Origin: Henriciella sp.
GTDB lineage: Bacteria > Pseudomonadota > Alphaproteobacteria > Caulobacterales > Hyphomonadaceae
Assembly (NCBI GenBank): GCA_029238175.1
Contig: JAQWGO010000129.1
Span: forward strand, 1 to 64,000
DNA length: 64,000 nucleotides
Reading direction: 5' to 3'
Shown: positions 8,144-17,481 of the stretch, piece after piece
Layout of the letters: each line of letters opens with the position of its first letter
How positions within the stretch are numbered: the first letter of the stretch is position 1
Made by a program: the position numbers and the translations under genes
The notes under the pieces: generated by a model
Databases searched by the model: none
What the model saw: only the letters and a program-made list of their open reading frames with translations
What the model was told of the DNA's origin: nothing

Positions 8144-9295
8144 TTAAGTCGAAGTCGGGCGCGTTTCTCCAAAAAGACGCGTCCGCGCTTTCCTATACCA
8201 ACCGATCACAGGCTTCTCGAACAGTTCATATGTCATCCAAGACACAAGGATTGACGCTGTTGCCGCGACAAGGATGAAGCCGAGATTGTCCAAAACCCGA
8301 CCTTCAACGTTTCCGACAAGTGGAAAATATATTCGGGCAACGGCGCTTAGTACAAGAATATGACAGAGGTAGAGCGCATAACTCCAGTCGCCAATCCTTA
8401 CCGCAAGGGTTGGAATGTAACGTCCAAGCCCCTTGTCCAATTCCAAACAAACTAGCCCGTGCAACAGTAAAGCGGCAGGAATACCGAACATCAACGTTCT
8501 GCCCCAGCCCAGCGTAAAAGCACCCGGGTCTGCCAACTCAAACGGTGCGACAAGCGCGCCACCAGTTTTAAAATTGAACGTTACGAAGACGACGATAAGG
8601 CTGACCAAGCCCAGTACTGCTGTAAAGGGCGCTAGCTTTCGCCAGCCTGCTTTAACCGCATAGGCGGTCAACGCTCCCAACAAAAACTGTATACTCATTG
8701 GATAGAACGCAAGTTCCACAAAATTCTTCGCTGTCTTATCCGATAGCCCTGCAACGGCGCCGCTGGCCACGACAATGCCCCACACAAGTAGCGCTAAAAG
8801 CCTGTGCTTAGCAGGCACCAAAAGCACCATCAGCGCAAAGACAACATAGAAATACATTTCATGCACGAGGGTCCAGCCAACTCCCAAAACTGGATGCTCG
8901 GCTTGTGGCAACAAGAACACGGATTTCACCAAGTGCGTGACACCCTCATCGAGCCCCCCACCGATCCGCTCAGGATCCCAAGCTTGGCCATAGGTTGCAA
9001 AAAAATAGAGCGCCATGGCCCCGGCAAACAGCCACCATAACGGATATATCCGCGCAATTCGCGCAAACAGAAACTGACTCGCGGCTTTAGGGCCTAGAGG
9101 GCCTTCGCCTGCAACCCAAACCATGATGAAGCCTGAGATAACAAAGAACAGATCAACACCAGCTGCGCCATTAATCCAGAATTCAGATATCAAGGGCGTG
9201 CCAACGGCCTTTGTGCTCTCAATCGAATGAAGGTGGCAAACCAGAACGGCTAGCGCTGCAATCGCGCGGAGCATCTGAACGGTTCGCAGCTTCAT
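8144..9295 (-). CDS. Acyltransferase-3 family membrane protein (OafA/YrhL type)
   Basis: A 383-residue integral membrane protein with about ten hydrophobic segments. It opens with the family hallmark: LRAIAALAVLVCHLHS, holding the conserved histidine of the first segment, followed by FFVISGFIM. Acyltransferase-3 proteins move acetyl or other acyl groups onto cell-surface polysaccharides, lipid A or glycolipids. The acceptor is unknown here because no polysaccharide genes are adjacent. It converges on gcvPB with four bases between the stop codons. GAAGG lies about 11 bases before the ATG. Confidence 0.9.
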   Translation of the reverse strand: MKLRTVQMLRAIAALAVLVCHLHSIESTKAVGTPLISEFWINGAAGVDLFFVISGFIMVWVAGEGPLGPKAASQFLFARIARIYPLWWLFAGAMALYFFATYGQAWDPERIGGGLDEGVTHLVKSVFLLPQAEHPVLGVGWTLVHEMYFYVVFALMVLLVPAKHRLLALLVWGIVVASGAVAGLSDKTAKNFVELAFYPMSIQFLLGALTAYAVKAGWRKLAPFTAVLGLVSLIVVFVTFNFKTGGALVAPFELADPGAFTLGWGRTLMFGIPAALLLHGLVCLELDKGLGRYIPTLAVRIGDWSYALYLCHILVLSAVARIYFPLVGNVEGRVLDNLGFILVAATASILVSWMTYELFEKPVIGWYRKARTRLFGETRPTST

Positions 9296-9445
9296 TTTGA
9301 AATAGACCTTCGTTCAGCAAAGTTTGCTCTCAAAATTCACGAGAGTTCAATCACTTACCTTTAGTCATACCGCCTCAGTCTTGCCAGACTCATTATTCAT
9401 ACAAATGGTGTTGGCTAACTGACGATAAGGACCATATAAGATAAA

Positions 9446-9796
9446 ATGCCCGACGGTCAGTCCCCTTTCGATAAAGAGCGCTTGAAAAACGGCGCTTCTG
9501 CTGCACCGCTAGGCGCGGTTGGGGCGGGCGTACGAACACTCGTTCGCCAAGCGTTTGCTTTACTGGGCCTCCTTTTGATCGGGATTTCTATACCGATTGC
9601 TTTTGTGACGCCTTTTCTGCCGATCGGTTTGCCAATTGGTATTCTGGGTGTGGTGCTGCTCGGGCGAAACTCGCTTTGGGGGCGTAACTGGATGGAGGGC
9701 ATTCTGGCCAAACATCCACGGGTAGAGCGAATGGCCCCAAATTGGTTGATGAAAGCCGTCTTTGGGCGAGAGAAATTTTCGAGAGAGAATCAATAA
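9446..9796 (+). CDS. Small membrane protein, possibly PGPGW-like
   Basis: A 116-residue protein with a hydrophilic N-terminus (about 35 residues), two closely spaced hydrophobic segments separated by a proline/glycine turn (VTPFLPIGLPIGILGVVLLG), and a basic tail ending in FGREKFSREN. The pattern recalls small PGPGW-type membrane proteins, but the motif itself is not exact, so the family call is tentative. It is followed at once by a strong bidirectional terminator. Function unknown. Confidence 0.65.
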   Translation: MPDGQSPFDKERLKNGASAAPLGAVGAGVRTLVRQAFALLGLLLIGISIPIAFVTPFLPIGLPIGILGVVLLGRNSLWGRNWMEGILAKHPRVERMAPNWLMKAVFGREKFSRENQ

Positions 9797-9826
9797 AAAA
9801 GCCCGCCTAATTCGGCGGGCTTTTTT
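9795..9826. terminator. Bidirectional terminator between a plus-strand gene and the atp cluster
   Basis: Six A, the stem GCCCGCC (9801-9807), a six-base loop, GGCGGGC (9814-9820), then six T. It works on both strands: it ends the small membrane protein gene (stop at 9796) and the atpF end of the minus-strand ATP synthase run (stop at 9852). Confidence 0.95.
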
Positions 9827-9851
9827 ATTGATGTCAGGTTTTGAGACGCTT

Positions 9852-10451
9852 TTAGTTCAAGCGGCCGTCAATTTCCTTGAGTGCCTTCTCAAACAGATCA
9901 TCGCCTTCTGATGAACCGGATAGAATAGTGCGCGCCGCTTCAGTCGCAGCATCTGCCGCAACCTTACGAACATCGCTAGCCGCATCAGCTTCAGCGCGCG
10001 CAATACGAGCTTCGGCCTGGGCTTCGCGGCGTGTGACCTTGGCTTCAAGGTCGACCTTGGCTTGCTTCATCATCGCATCAGCGTCGGCTTTGGCACGCTT
10101 TACGATCTCCTCAGCCGCAGCATCGGCTTCAGCTGCTTTGGTTTTCGCCTCGGCGAGCGCCTTCATCGCTTCTTCGCGAAGGGTTTTAGCTTCTTCCAGC
10201 TGGCTTTTAATATCCTCAGCTCGCTTATCAAGCGCGCCAAAGATCATCTTGAACCCGCCAACCCACCATACGAAGGCCAAGAAAACGACGAGGGCAAAGA
10301 ATGCCACAACCGTCGTTGTGTCGGTAAGTCCGTAGGCCAAATAACCGAACCCTACGGCTTCATCGCGGGCTTTGCCTGTCGCTTCACTTGCTGCGAAAGC
10401 AACAGGAGCGAGTACGCTTGCCAATGCGATTAGGGAGAAAGTTTTTTTCAT
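9852..10451 (-). CDS. atpF: ATP synthase F0 subunit b
   Basis: A 199-residue peripheral-stalk subunit with one membrane segment (about residues 45-68, VVAFFALVVFLAFVWWVGGF) followed by a long charged helix (heptad-like, rich in A, E, K, R) reaching the F1 head. Unusually, it begins with what looks like a cleavable signal peptide (MKKTFSLIALASVLAPVAFA). The start at 10451 is chosen because AGGAG lies eight bases upstream; the ATG at 10457 is only two bases from it. Last gene of atpI-atpB-atpE-atpF'-atpF. The F1 genes are not in the window, as usual in alphaproteobacteria. Confidence 0.93.
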   Translation of the reverse strand: MKKTFSLIALASVLAPVAFAASEATGKARDEAVGFGYLAYGLTDTTTVVAFFALVVFLAFVWWVGGFKMIFGALDKRAEDIKSQLEEAKTLREEAMKALAEAKTKAAEADAAAEEIVKRAKADADAMMKQAKVDLEAKVTRREAQAEARIARAEADAASDVRKVAADAATEAARTILSGSSEGDDLFEKALKEIDGRLN

Positions 10452-10462
10452 GGTCATTTCTC

Positions 10463-11008
10463 CTAGCTGTCCAGCGCTTTGCCGACGGCAGAGCTCGCCG
10501 CTGCGGTCGTCGTCTTGACCCCGAAGCGGTCGGTTATCGCTTGTGTCGCATCTGCTGCGATTTGGCTTACATTACTCATCGCTTCATCGCGCAGATGCGT
10601 AATGCGTGCTTCTGCAGCATCGAGTTTCGTTGCAAGATCGGCATCAACTTTCGCCGTTTCTGCATTAATTTGAGTCTCGATCTTAGCACGTGCCTTATCA
10701 GCTGTTTCGCGTGACTTGGCGCGAGCTTCAGCCATACGAACTTCAAGCGCCTTTTGACCAGCGTCTGCTTCGTCAGCAAGACGTTGAGCTTCGTCGAGAT
10801 TATCAGCGATCGTGCTGTGACGCGTTTCAATCGTGCTGCCCAGTTTAGGCAGGATGAAGCGCGAGAGCATAAAATATAGAAGTCCGAACAACAGAAGTGT
10901 CCAGAAAATCTGGGACGGGAAGTGCCAAGTGTCCAACGGAGGAAAAACCGCCGGTTCTTTGGCCGCTGCATCTGCAGCGAAAGCTGTAAGATATGATACT
11001 GCTGTCAT
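10463..11008 (-). CDS. atpF': ATP synthase F0 subunit b'
   Basis: The 181-residue second b-type stalk subunit that pairs with b in a heterodimer, as in photosynthetic bacteria and alphaproteobacteria. Its layout is a short N-terminal region, the family motif FPPLDTWHFPSQIFW leading into the membrane segment LLLFGLLYFMLSRFILP, then a long coiled coil. The start at 11008 has AGGG eight bases upstream; an earlier ATG at 11056 has none and would add an unlikely 16 residues. Eleven bases separate its stop codon from the atpF start. Confidence 0.94.
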   Translation of the reverse strand: MTAVSYLTAFAADAAAKEPAVFPPLDTWHFPSQIFWTLLLFGLLYFMLSRFILPKLGSTIETRHSTIADNLDEAQRLADEADAGQKALEVRMAEARAKSRETADKARAKIETQINAETAKVDADLATKLDAAEARITHLRDEAMSNVSQIAADATQAITDRFGVKTTTAAASSAVGKALDS

Positions 11009-11098
11009 CACACGCGCCCTAGAAAAATTAGATAACGCTTGAGCGGTGAAAAGCACCGCTCAAGCTATAGTGTCTTATAACTACGTTATGTAGCGATC

Positions 11099-11335
11099 TT
11101 AGGCTGCGAAGAGCAAAAGCATCGCAACAACAAATGCGAATAGACCAAGTGCTTCAGCAAGCGCGGCACCAACAAAGAGGTTACCAGTTTGCTGCGAGGC
11201 AGCTGATGGATTGCGCAGAGCACCATCAAGGAAGCTACCAAAGATGTTACCAACACCGATAGCGGCGCCGATCATGCCGAAACAGGCTAGGCCTGCGCCG
11301 ATGTATTTCATTCCAAGTGCGATATCGCCTTCCAT
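11099..11335 (-). CDS. atpE: ATP synthase F0 subunit c
   Basis: A 78-residue hairpin of two membrane helices joined by the polar loop RNPSAA. The ion-carrying carboxylate is the glutamate in [10 protein letters not shown] in the second helix. The neighbouring Gln and Ser/Thr that mark sodium-binding c rings are absent, so proton coupling is expected. AGGAG lies six bases before the ATG. It is the ring subunit; the gene sits between atpB and atpF'. Confidence 0.97.
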   Translation of the reverse strand: MEGDIALGMKYIGAGLACFGMIGAAIGVGNIFGSFLDGALRNPSAASQQTGNLFVGAALAEALGLFAFVVAMLLLFAA

Positions 11336-11422
11336 GGGAATCTCCTATTTGAGGGAAGTCTTTAAGGTTGCGACGCCCGATAACGCTTTGAGACGGGACG
11401 TCAAGTTAGTGTTAGGCATTCA

Positions 11423-12214
11423 TTAGTGCGACGGATGCAGCGCATCGTTGAGATAGATGACAGTCAAGATTGCAAATACAAACGCTTGAAGGAAAGCCAC
11501 AAGGAATTCCAAAGCGTTGATCGTTGCGCCAGCGAGGAATGAAACCACGGCGCCGAAAATCAAAAGGCCGCCAGCCGAAGCCATCATTACGGCAAAACCT
11601 GCGAAGAGTTTCAAGATGATGTGGCCTGCCAGCATGTTAGCAAACAGACGCAATGCCAGCGTTAGAGGGCGGGCAAGGAATGAGATCAACTCGATAGGGA
11701 TAAGCAGTGCATACAAAACGAACTTCGCTATCGGGTGCATGTCGCCAAGCGGCGGCGCAAACAGGTTTAAAAACCCAAGTCCGTTCTTGTAGAAGCCGTA
11801 ACCGATCACGATGGAAATCACCATAACGGCAAGCGTTGCTGTAACCGCAACATGGCTCGTCGTTGTGAACGCGAATGGCAGCATGCCTACAAGGTTAGCG
11901 GACAGAATGAAAAAGAATATCGTGAATACGAGCGGGAAGAATTTCAAACCTTCCTCGCCAGAGATGCCGCGAATCATATCGGCGATGAATGTGTAACCAA
12001 GTTCACCAACGCTTTGCAGTCGGCTTGGGACAAGCGCTTTGCGGCTTGCGGCCACACCAAAGAAGGCAAGGGTCAAAAAGACACCAACAACCATCCAGAA
12101 CGTTGAATTGGTGAAATCGAGCTGAAAGCCCGCGACATCAATGTCTAACAGGCTTTTGATCTTGAATTGCGAAATCGGATCATTCGCTGCGGCGCCGCCA
12201 AAGAACTGGTTCAT
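11423..12214 (-). CDS. atpB: ATP synthase F0 subunit a
   Basis: A 263-residue stator channel subunit with five to six membrane helices. The essential arginine is in ALRLFANMLAGH, facing the c-ring glutamate. The C-terminal half also shows the conserved LEFLVAFLQAFVFAILTVIYL helix. The ATG overlaps the atpI stop as ATGA, suggesting translational coupling. Length is typical of alphaproteobacterial a subunits. Confidence 0.97.
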   Translation of the reverse strand: MNQFFGGAAANDPISQFKIKSLLDIDVAGFQLDFTNSTFWMVVGVFLTLAFFGVAASRKALVPSRLQSVGELGYTFIADMIRGISGEEGLKFFPLVFTIFFFILSANLVGMLPFAFTTTSHVAVTATLAVMVISIVIGYGFYKNGLGFLNLFAPPLGDMHPIAKFVLYALLIPIELISFLARPLTLALRLFANMLAGHIILKLFAGFAVMMASAGGLLIFGAVVSFLAGATINALEFLVAFLQAFVFAILTVIYLNDALHPSH

Positions 12215-12573
12215 GGGGTATCTGTCCCGTTTATCTCATCTTGGTCAGCTTGCGCCAACGCTTGAACTTCTAACTCTATATTGAAGTTTCGGTAGGCGCG
12301 TATACCACTCATAACACCTGCGGCAACCCCGAAGCCGAACATAATCAGCAGGAAAAGGGGCGACGTTTTGAACCACCTATCTAGCCCGATACCGATGGCC
12401 AAACCAACCAGTGTCGCTCCCGTGAACTCCGCCGCAAGACGCAGCGCGATTCCGGCACCAGAAATCGACTCATAACGCTGAACCGTTTCCTCGCTCGGAC
12501 CTTCACTCGCGCGGCGCGCTTCTTGCGCCTTTGCAAGCCGATCTTTCAACGTGGATTTGTCTGGTTCGGTCAT
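12211..12573 (-). CDS. atpI: ATP synthase protein I
   Basis: A 120-residue protein with a charged N-terminus and two membrane helices (ATLVGLAIGIGLDRWF and LFLLIMFGFGVAAGVMSG), the AtpI/AtpQ-like pattern. AtpI assists c-ring assembly or magnesium handling and is usually the first gene of F0 clusters. It starts 18 bases after the smc stop codon on the same strand, so it may be read through from the smc operon. Confidence 0.92.
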   Translation of the reverse strand: MTEPDKSTLKDRLAKAQEARRASEGPSEETVQRYESISGAGIALRLAAEFTGATLVGLAIGIGLDRWFKTSPLFLLIMFGFGVAAGVMSGIRAYRNFNIELEVQALAQADQDEINGTDTP

Positions 12574-12591
12574 GGCGTTCGCCTAATCCTG

Positions 12592-15500
12592 TTACTCTGC
12601 AGCGACAAGGTCTTCAGCTGTGTCGAGATCGACGGAAACCAGTTTGGAGACGCCTTTCTCCCGCATGGTTACACCGAATAGGCGATCCATTCGGCTCATC
12701 GTAACTGGGTTATGCGTGATCACGATAAACCGCGTATCTGTCCGCTCTCGCATCTCGTTCAGCATCCGGCAGAAACGGTCCACGTTCGCATCATCCAGCG
12801 GCGCATCAACCTCATCCAGCACACATATCGGCGATGGTTGAGACAGGAAGACCGCAAAAATAAGCGCCGTTGCCGTCAACGCTTGCTCGCCGCCAGACAT
12901 TAGGGAAAGGGTCCCGAGGCGCTTCCCTGGAGGCTGCGCAAAGATCTCCAAACCCGCCATAAGTGGGTCATCTGCGTCAACGAGCCGCAATTCGGCTTCA
13001 CCGCCGCGAAACAGTGTGGTGAACAGAGCTTTGAAATGCTCGTTCACTTGCTCAAAGGCTTTTAGTAAGCGGTGTCGACCTTCTTCATTCAGTGCCGCAA
13101 CACCTTCGCGGAGCTTTCCAATGGCGCCTGAAAGATCGGCTTTTTCTTCTGCTTGAGTGCCGAGGCGCGATGCTAAATCTTCGGCCTCTGATTCGGCTTC
13201 CATATTCACGCCGCCTAGACCTTCACGGTCGCGGCGCAGATAATCGGCCTGACGCTCAACCTCTTTCAGGTCGGGCTCGGTCAGTTCTTCCTCGCTCAGC
13301 CCAGCTTTCGCAAGACCGATCAGGCCCTCCGGCGTACGCTGAAACTGCGTTTGCGCTGTTTCGGATGCTTCGCTCAAGCGACCCGTAGCATTCTCTAATT
13401 TGGCATTGGCAATCGCAAGTGTTTCACGCGCGCTCATGGCGAGGTTTGCGGCTGACCGCGCCGCTTGCTCAACGTCGCGTATCTCTGCCTCGCGTGTCGC
13501 CAAAGTATCAGCAGCAGCCTTACGTTCGGCCTCAAGGTCTTCAACGCGCTTCGACAGTGTTTCCAGTTGCTCTTGCAACGCTTCCGGCCGGGTTTTTGCC
13601 GCCGCGGCTTCTTGCGCCGCTTCGGCGCGTCGGCTCACCAGGCTTTCAACGCGCGTGCCAGCAGCGTTTAGACGGCTGCTCCAGCGTTCCACATCTTTCT
13701 CTAGTGCGTCTCGGCGCGCCATGGCTTGCTGACGGTTTCGCGTCAGATCGCTCAGGCGGCCGCGGGTTTCGGTTTCCCGGTCACGTGCCTTGGCGAGTGC
13801 AGCTTTCGTTTCTTCAACGTCTTGCTCAAGCGAAATCAGAATGTCTCGGTTTTCAGGCTTCGCCGCCGTTTCAAACGCCTCGGTTGCGATCCGCAGATCC
13901 GACTCGAAACGTGCCAGATTCTCCTTCGCAGCATCCGCCTTCAAGCTCGCTTGATCAGATGTTTTTAATATCGTCGCGAGTTCTCGGCGGGCCGTATCCA
14001 GCCTGTTACTGGCGTCCTGAACTTGTCGGCGAAGGGTCTTTAAATCTTCTTCCGCACCTAAACGCGCGCCTTTTGCTTCAGCATATTTACCCTGAAGGCT
14101 GGAAAGGTTCTGTCGGGCGGGGCCCAAGGACGCTTGCGCATCTTCTAATCGGGCTTGTTGTTCTAGCCGTTCAGCCGCCGCAATTGGCGCAGCAGGCGTA
14201 CGCGTGAACCCATCCCAGCGCCAAAGATGCCCATCGAGCGTCACCAAACGCTGGCCCGGTGCAAGGCTACTCGCAAGCTCACGACCTTCCGATGCAGAAA
14301 CGACACCGCATTGCGACAGACGCGCGGCTAATTCGCCCGGCGCTTCAACAAAATCAGTCAGAGGCTTGGCGTATCCCGGAAGCTTTTGCGTTTTGGCTTC
14401 GCTGCCGGCCCAATAGATGGATGCAGAGCGATCTGTCGTGGCTTGCAAGTCGTCACCGAGCGCTGCGGCAACAGCTTTCTCATAGCCCTCGCGCGTGCGC
14501 ATTTGTTCAATAACGGGCGGGCTGCTCGGTCCCGTCGCTTTGCGAAGCAATCTGGTCAGGCCTGCAATCTCTGTTTCCAAAGTCCGGAGTGCGTCTTGCG
14601 CTTCATCAGAAGGTGCTTTGGCTTCGACTTCAGCTTCTTGCTTTGCGATGACGGCTAGCTCAGCGGCCTCAAGCGTGTCTTGCGCCGTTTTCAGTGCGGC
14701 CTCTGCATCGGCTTCCGCATTTCTAGCGGTTTCAAGCCGGTTGCTCAGCTCAGATGTGTCTGGAAGCTCGGCCAACGCGCTGCGGGCGCTCTCAACTTCT
14801 TGCTCTAGACGGTCTTTGCGGCGTTTATGGGCATCGGCATTGGCTTCGAGCGCCTGAATCTCGGCGCGTTTCTGCGCCAGTTCATTGCTGGATGCATCGG
14901 CTTTTGCCTGTGCGGACGCTAAGTCTTCACGCGCCTTGGCGAGGACGGCCTCAGCTTCAGCCTCTTTCTCTTTATTCGTCGTGTCGCTTGCAACGGGCAG
15001 GGCGGCGAGCGCTTCTCGCGCATCAGACAATGTCTGCTCAGCTTCGGTTTTTTGAGCCTGCTCGCGTGCAATATCTTCTGCCAGACGCCGGGCTTCGCGC
15101 TCTAGTCCCGCAAGGACATCTGATGCGTTTTTACGTTCAGTTTCGACGCGGGCCAGCTCAATGCGGGCTTGTCCGAGTTTACCAGACGCAACGGCTTCAG
15201 CAGTGCGAAGCGGGCCTATTCCTTCGCTCGATTCTAATCGCGCTGTTTCAGTCGTCGCCGCTTCTCGCGTTAGGCGTTCAACTTCGGTTCGGGCCCTCGC
15301 CAGCGAAACGGCAGCGGTTTCTTGGTCTTGCTTCGCTGAACTCCACTTTAGATGCGCGAGAAACGCTTCCAAAGCTGTGATCTTGGTTGAAAGTTCTTTG
15401 TATTTCCGCGCTTTGCGGGCTTGGCGCTTTAGGCTTTCAAGCTGACGCTCAACTTCAGCTGAAACTTCAGATAACCGCTCCAGATTATTCTCTGCTGCGC

Positions 15501-16053
15501 GTAATTTTAGTTCCGCCTCATGACGGCGTGTGTTTAGCCCCGAAATTCCTGCAGCTTCTTCTAAGATGCGGCGGCGGTTTTGCGGCTTTGATCCGATCAA
15601 TTCACTAATCTGACCTTGGCGCACCAAAGATGGCGAGTTGGCACCCGTCGAAGCGTCCGCGAATAACAGCTTTACGTCTTTACCGCGAACGGTTCGACCA
15701 TTGACCTTATAGCTAGATCCAGCGCCGCGTTTCAGACGGCGCATAATCTCTAACGTGTCAGAGGCGTTAAATTCCGGCGGCGCGGTACGGTCGCTATTGT
15801 CCAGTACCAGCGTCACTTCGGCCAACTCGCGTGCCGGGCGACCCGCCGCGCCAGAGAAGATGAGATCATCCATCTCGCCGCCGCGCATAGCTTTGGCAGA
15901 GTTCGCCCCCATCGCCCAACGCAGGGCTTCCAGAAGATTGGATTTGCCGCAGCCGTTCGGCCCAACAATCCCCGTTAAACCGGGATTGATCGGAACCGCT
16001 TCGGGATCAACGAAGGACTTAAAGCCTGCAATGCGTAGTTCTTTTAACTGCAT
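12592..16053 (-). CDS. smc: Chromosome segregation protein SMC
   Basis: A 1153-residue SMC ATPase. The N-terminal Walker A motif GPNGCGKSN is at residues 31-39. Two long coiled coils flank a hinge of about 110 residues (near 500-620), and the C-terminal head has the signature LSLMSGGEQ (near 1050) and Walker B CVLDEVDAPLDD (near 1080). SMC forms rings with ScpA and ScpB to compact and separate chromosomes. Length matches Caulobacter relatives. GAGG lies four bases before the ATG. It follows the DsbA-like genes by 16 bases and precedes atpI. Confidence 0.98.
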   Translation of the reverse strand: MQLKELRIAGFKSFVDPEAVPINPGLTGIVGPNGCGKSNLLEALRWAMGANSAKAMRGGEMDDLIFSGAAGRPARELAEVTLVLDNSDRTAPPEFNASDTLEIMRRLKRGAGSSYKVNGRTVRGKDVKLLFADASTGANSPSLVRQGQISELIGSKPQNRRRILEEAAGISGLNTRRHEAELKLRAAENNLERLSEVSAEVERQLESLKRQARKARKYKELSTKITALEAFLAHLKWSSAKQDQETAAVSLARARTEVERLTREAATTETARLESSEGIGPLRTAEAVASGKLGQARIELARVETERKNASDVLAGLEREARRLAEDIAREQAQKTEAEQTLSDAREALAALPVASDTTNKEKEAEAEAVLAKAREDLASAQAKADASSNELAQKRAEIQALEANADAHKRRKDRLEQEVESARSALAELPDTSELSNRLETARNAEADAEAALKTAQDTLEAAELAVIAKQEAEVEAKAPSDEAQDALRTLETEIAGLTRLLRKATGPSSPPVIEQMRTREGYEKAVAAALGDDLQATTDRSASIYWAGSEAKTQKLPGYAKPLTDFVEAPGELAARLSQCGVVSASEGRELASSLAPGQRLVTLDGHLWRWDGFTRTPAAPIAAAERLEQQARLEDAQASLGPARQNLSSLQGKYAEAKGARLGAEEDLKTLRRQVQDASNRLDTARRELATILKTSDQASLKADAAKENLARFESDLRIATEAFETAAKPENRDILISLEQDVEETKAALAKARDRETETRGRLSDLTRNRQQAMARRDALEKDVERWSSRLNAAGTRVESLVSRRAEAAQEAAAAKTRPEALQEQLETLSKRVEDLEAERKAAADTLATREAEIRDVEQAARSAANLAMSARETLAIANAKLENATGRLSEASETAQTQFQRTPEGLIGLAKAGLSEEELTEPDLKEVERQADYLRRDREGLGGVNMEAESEAEDLASRLGTQAEEKADLSGAIGKLREGVAALNEEGRHRLLKAFEQVNEHFKALFTTLFRGGEAELRLVDADDPLMAGLEIFAQPPGKRLGTLSLMSGGEQALTATALIFAVFLSQPSPICVLDEVDAPLDDANVDRFCRMLNEMRERTDTRFIVITHNPVTMSRMDRLFGVTMREKGVSKLVSVDLDTAEDLVAAE

Positions 16054-16069
16054 GCGGCCTCATCCATGA

Positions 16070-16750
16070 CTATTCAGCCACGCCTGCCGCATCGAGCGCT
16101 TTGTCGAGCTCGGCAGCGAATGTGACAGCGGAGAGACGAGCATTTTGCTCCATCAACTCACCGTTCAAAAAGAAGGTTGGTGTGGCGGTAACACCGTCAA
16201 CACGTGCGGCGGCAATTGAAGCTTTAATCGCGTCACGATTATTTTGGTCGGCCATGCAGGCTTGATAGCCTTCATCACCTTCAACGCCATTATTCGCAGC
16301 AACTTGCTTAAGCGCCTCAGAAACTTGTCCACCATTGCGGGCAAGCGTTAGAAATGCGGATTGGCGGTCGAACAATTCTTCAATCGTCGTGTAATATTGA
16401 TCCTCACCGGAGCAGCGCGCGACCACAAATCCTGCAACCGAGACATTATTTGGCGGCGTTGGAAATTCGCGGAAGACAAGCTTCACTTTGCCCGTGTCGA
16501 TATAGTCTGCCTTGATCGTCGGCATAATGCGTGTGTGGAAATCGAAGCATGCGCCGCATGTCCAGCTCGCATACTCGACCAATGTTAGAGGCGCGTTCTC
16601 ATCGCCAACAATAATGTCCTGAACTGCCAGCTTTCCGCTGGTCGGTGCACTTGTTGGTGTCGCGGGTGTGTCTGCCCCAGACCCACCACAAGCGGTAAGC
16701 GCGAGCGCAGCAAATCCAGATAAAGCCAAGCGGCGAGTAAAGCGTAGCAT
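16070..16750 (-). CDS. DsbA-family thioredoxin-fold lipoprotein (CGAC)
   Basis: A 226-residue exported thiol oxidoreductase. It has a twin-arginine-like start (RFTRRLALSGF) and a lipobox ending in LTAC near residue 21, so it is probably membrane-anchored in the periplasm. After a Pro/Thr/Ala linker, the thioredoxin fold carries the redox motif WTCGAC and the cis-proline in TATPTFF. The start at 16750 has AAGG eight bases upstream; the ATG two codons earlier is too close. It is a close paralogue of the next upstream gene, which has CPAC, so the two may differ in redox potential or partner. Confidence 0.9.
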   Translation of the reverse strand: MLRFTRRLALSGFAALALTACGGSGADTPATPTSAPTSGKLAVQDIIVGDENAPLTLVEYASWTCGACFDFHTRIMPTIKADYIDTGKVKLVFREFPTPPNNVSVAGFVVARCSGEDQYYTTIEELFDRQSAFLTLARNGGQVSEALKQVAANNGVEGDEGYQACMADQNNRDAIKASIAAARVDGVTATPTFFLNGELMEQNARLSAVTFAAELDKALDAAGVAE

Positions 16751-16806
16751 GCTCATAACCTTTTCTAATCAGTACGAGTCGGGGAAATTGCCAAGTCAGT
16801 CACTGA

Positions 16807-17466
16807 CTATTCGGCGTCCAGTTCAGCGAGTTTTGCGTCGAGGATGGTTTTCATGCCATCCGCTGAGCGCCAGTCATAACCCGGCAGTTTTTGCCCGTTC
16901 ATGAAAACAGTAGGCGTCGCATTTACGCCTTGGGCATCGGCCTTTATAATGGCTTCAACTAAAGCGCCGCGTACCTCTGTGTCGCTCAAACACTCGTCAA
17001 ACTCACCGCCAGAAATACCGTTCTGATCCGCCAGTCCGCGCAAGGCTGCATCAACATCTCCGCCGGAACGGACCAAGTTCAAGACATCAGTTTGCGCGCC
17101 AAACAGGCTATCCAGTGTTTTGTGATAGTTCCCAGCGCCGCTGCACCGCGCGAGAGAAAAGCCTGCGACCGCGATTTGCTGCGGCGGTGTTGGAAACTCG
17201 CGGAAGATGTATTTCACTTTCCCAGTCTCAACATAATCCGACTTCAGCATCGGGATGACATCAGTGTGGAATTGTAGACAGGCCGGGCATGTCCAGCTTG
17301 CATATTCCACGATCGTGATCGGTGCGTCCGCTTCGCCAATGACAATATCAGTCAGGGCCGGGCCCGAAACGTCCGCCACATTCCCTCCAGTTTCAGCTTG
17401 CCCGCAAGCAGTCAGTGCGAGTGCAGCAAAAGCGGCGAGTGTTGAGCGGCGGCTAAATCGGATCAT
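16807..17466 (-). CDS. DsbA-family thioredoxin-fold lipoprotein (CPAC)
   Basis: A 219-residue paralogue of the neighbouring protein. N-terminus FSRRSTLAAF fits a Tat signal, with a lipobox LTAC near residue 20. The active site is WTCPAC and the cis-proline lies in NATPTVF. GAGG is six bases before the ATG. The pair lies between the dciA-like gene and smc, an arrangement I recall from other alphaproteobacteria. Likely a periplasmic disulfide oxidase or DsbG/ScsC-like reductase; the partner is not known. Confidence 0.9.
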   Translation of the reverse strand: MIRFSRRSTLAAFAALALTACGQAETGGNVADVSGPALTDIVIGEADAPITIVEYASWTCPACLQFHTDVIPMLKSDYVETGKVKYIFREFPTPPQQIAVAGFSLARCSGAGNYHKTLDSLFGAQTDVLNLVRSGGDVDAALRGLADQNGISGGEFDECLSDTEVRGALVEAIIKADAQGVNATPTVFMNGQKLPGYDWRSADGMKTILDAKLAELDAE

Positions 17467-17481
17467 AAGAAACCTCGTAGA

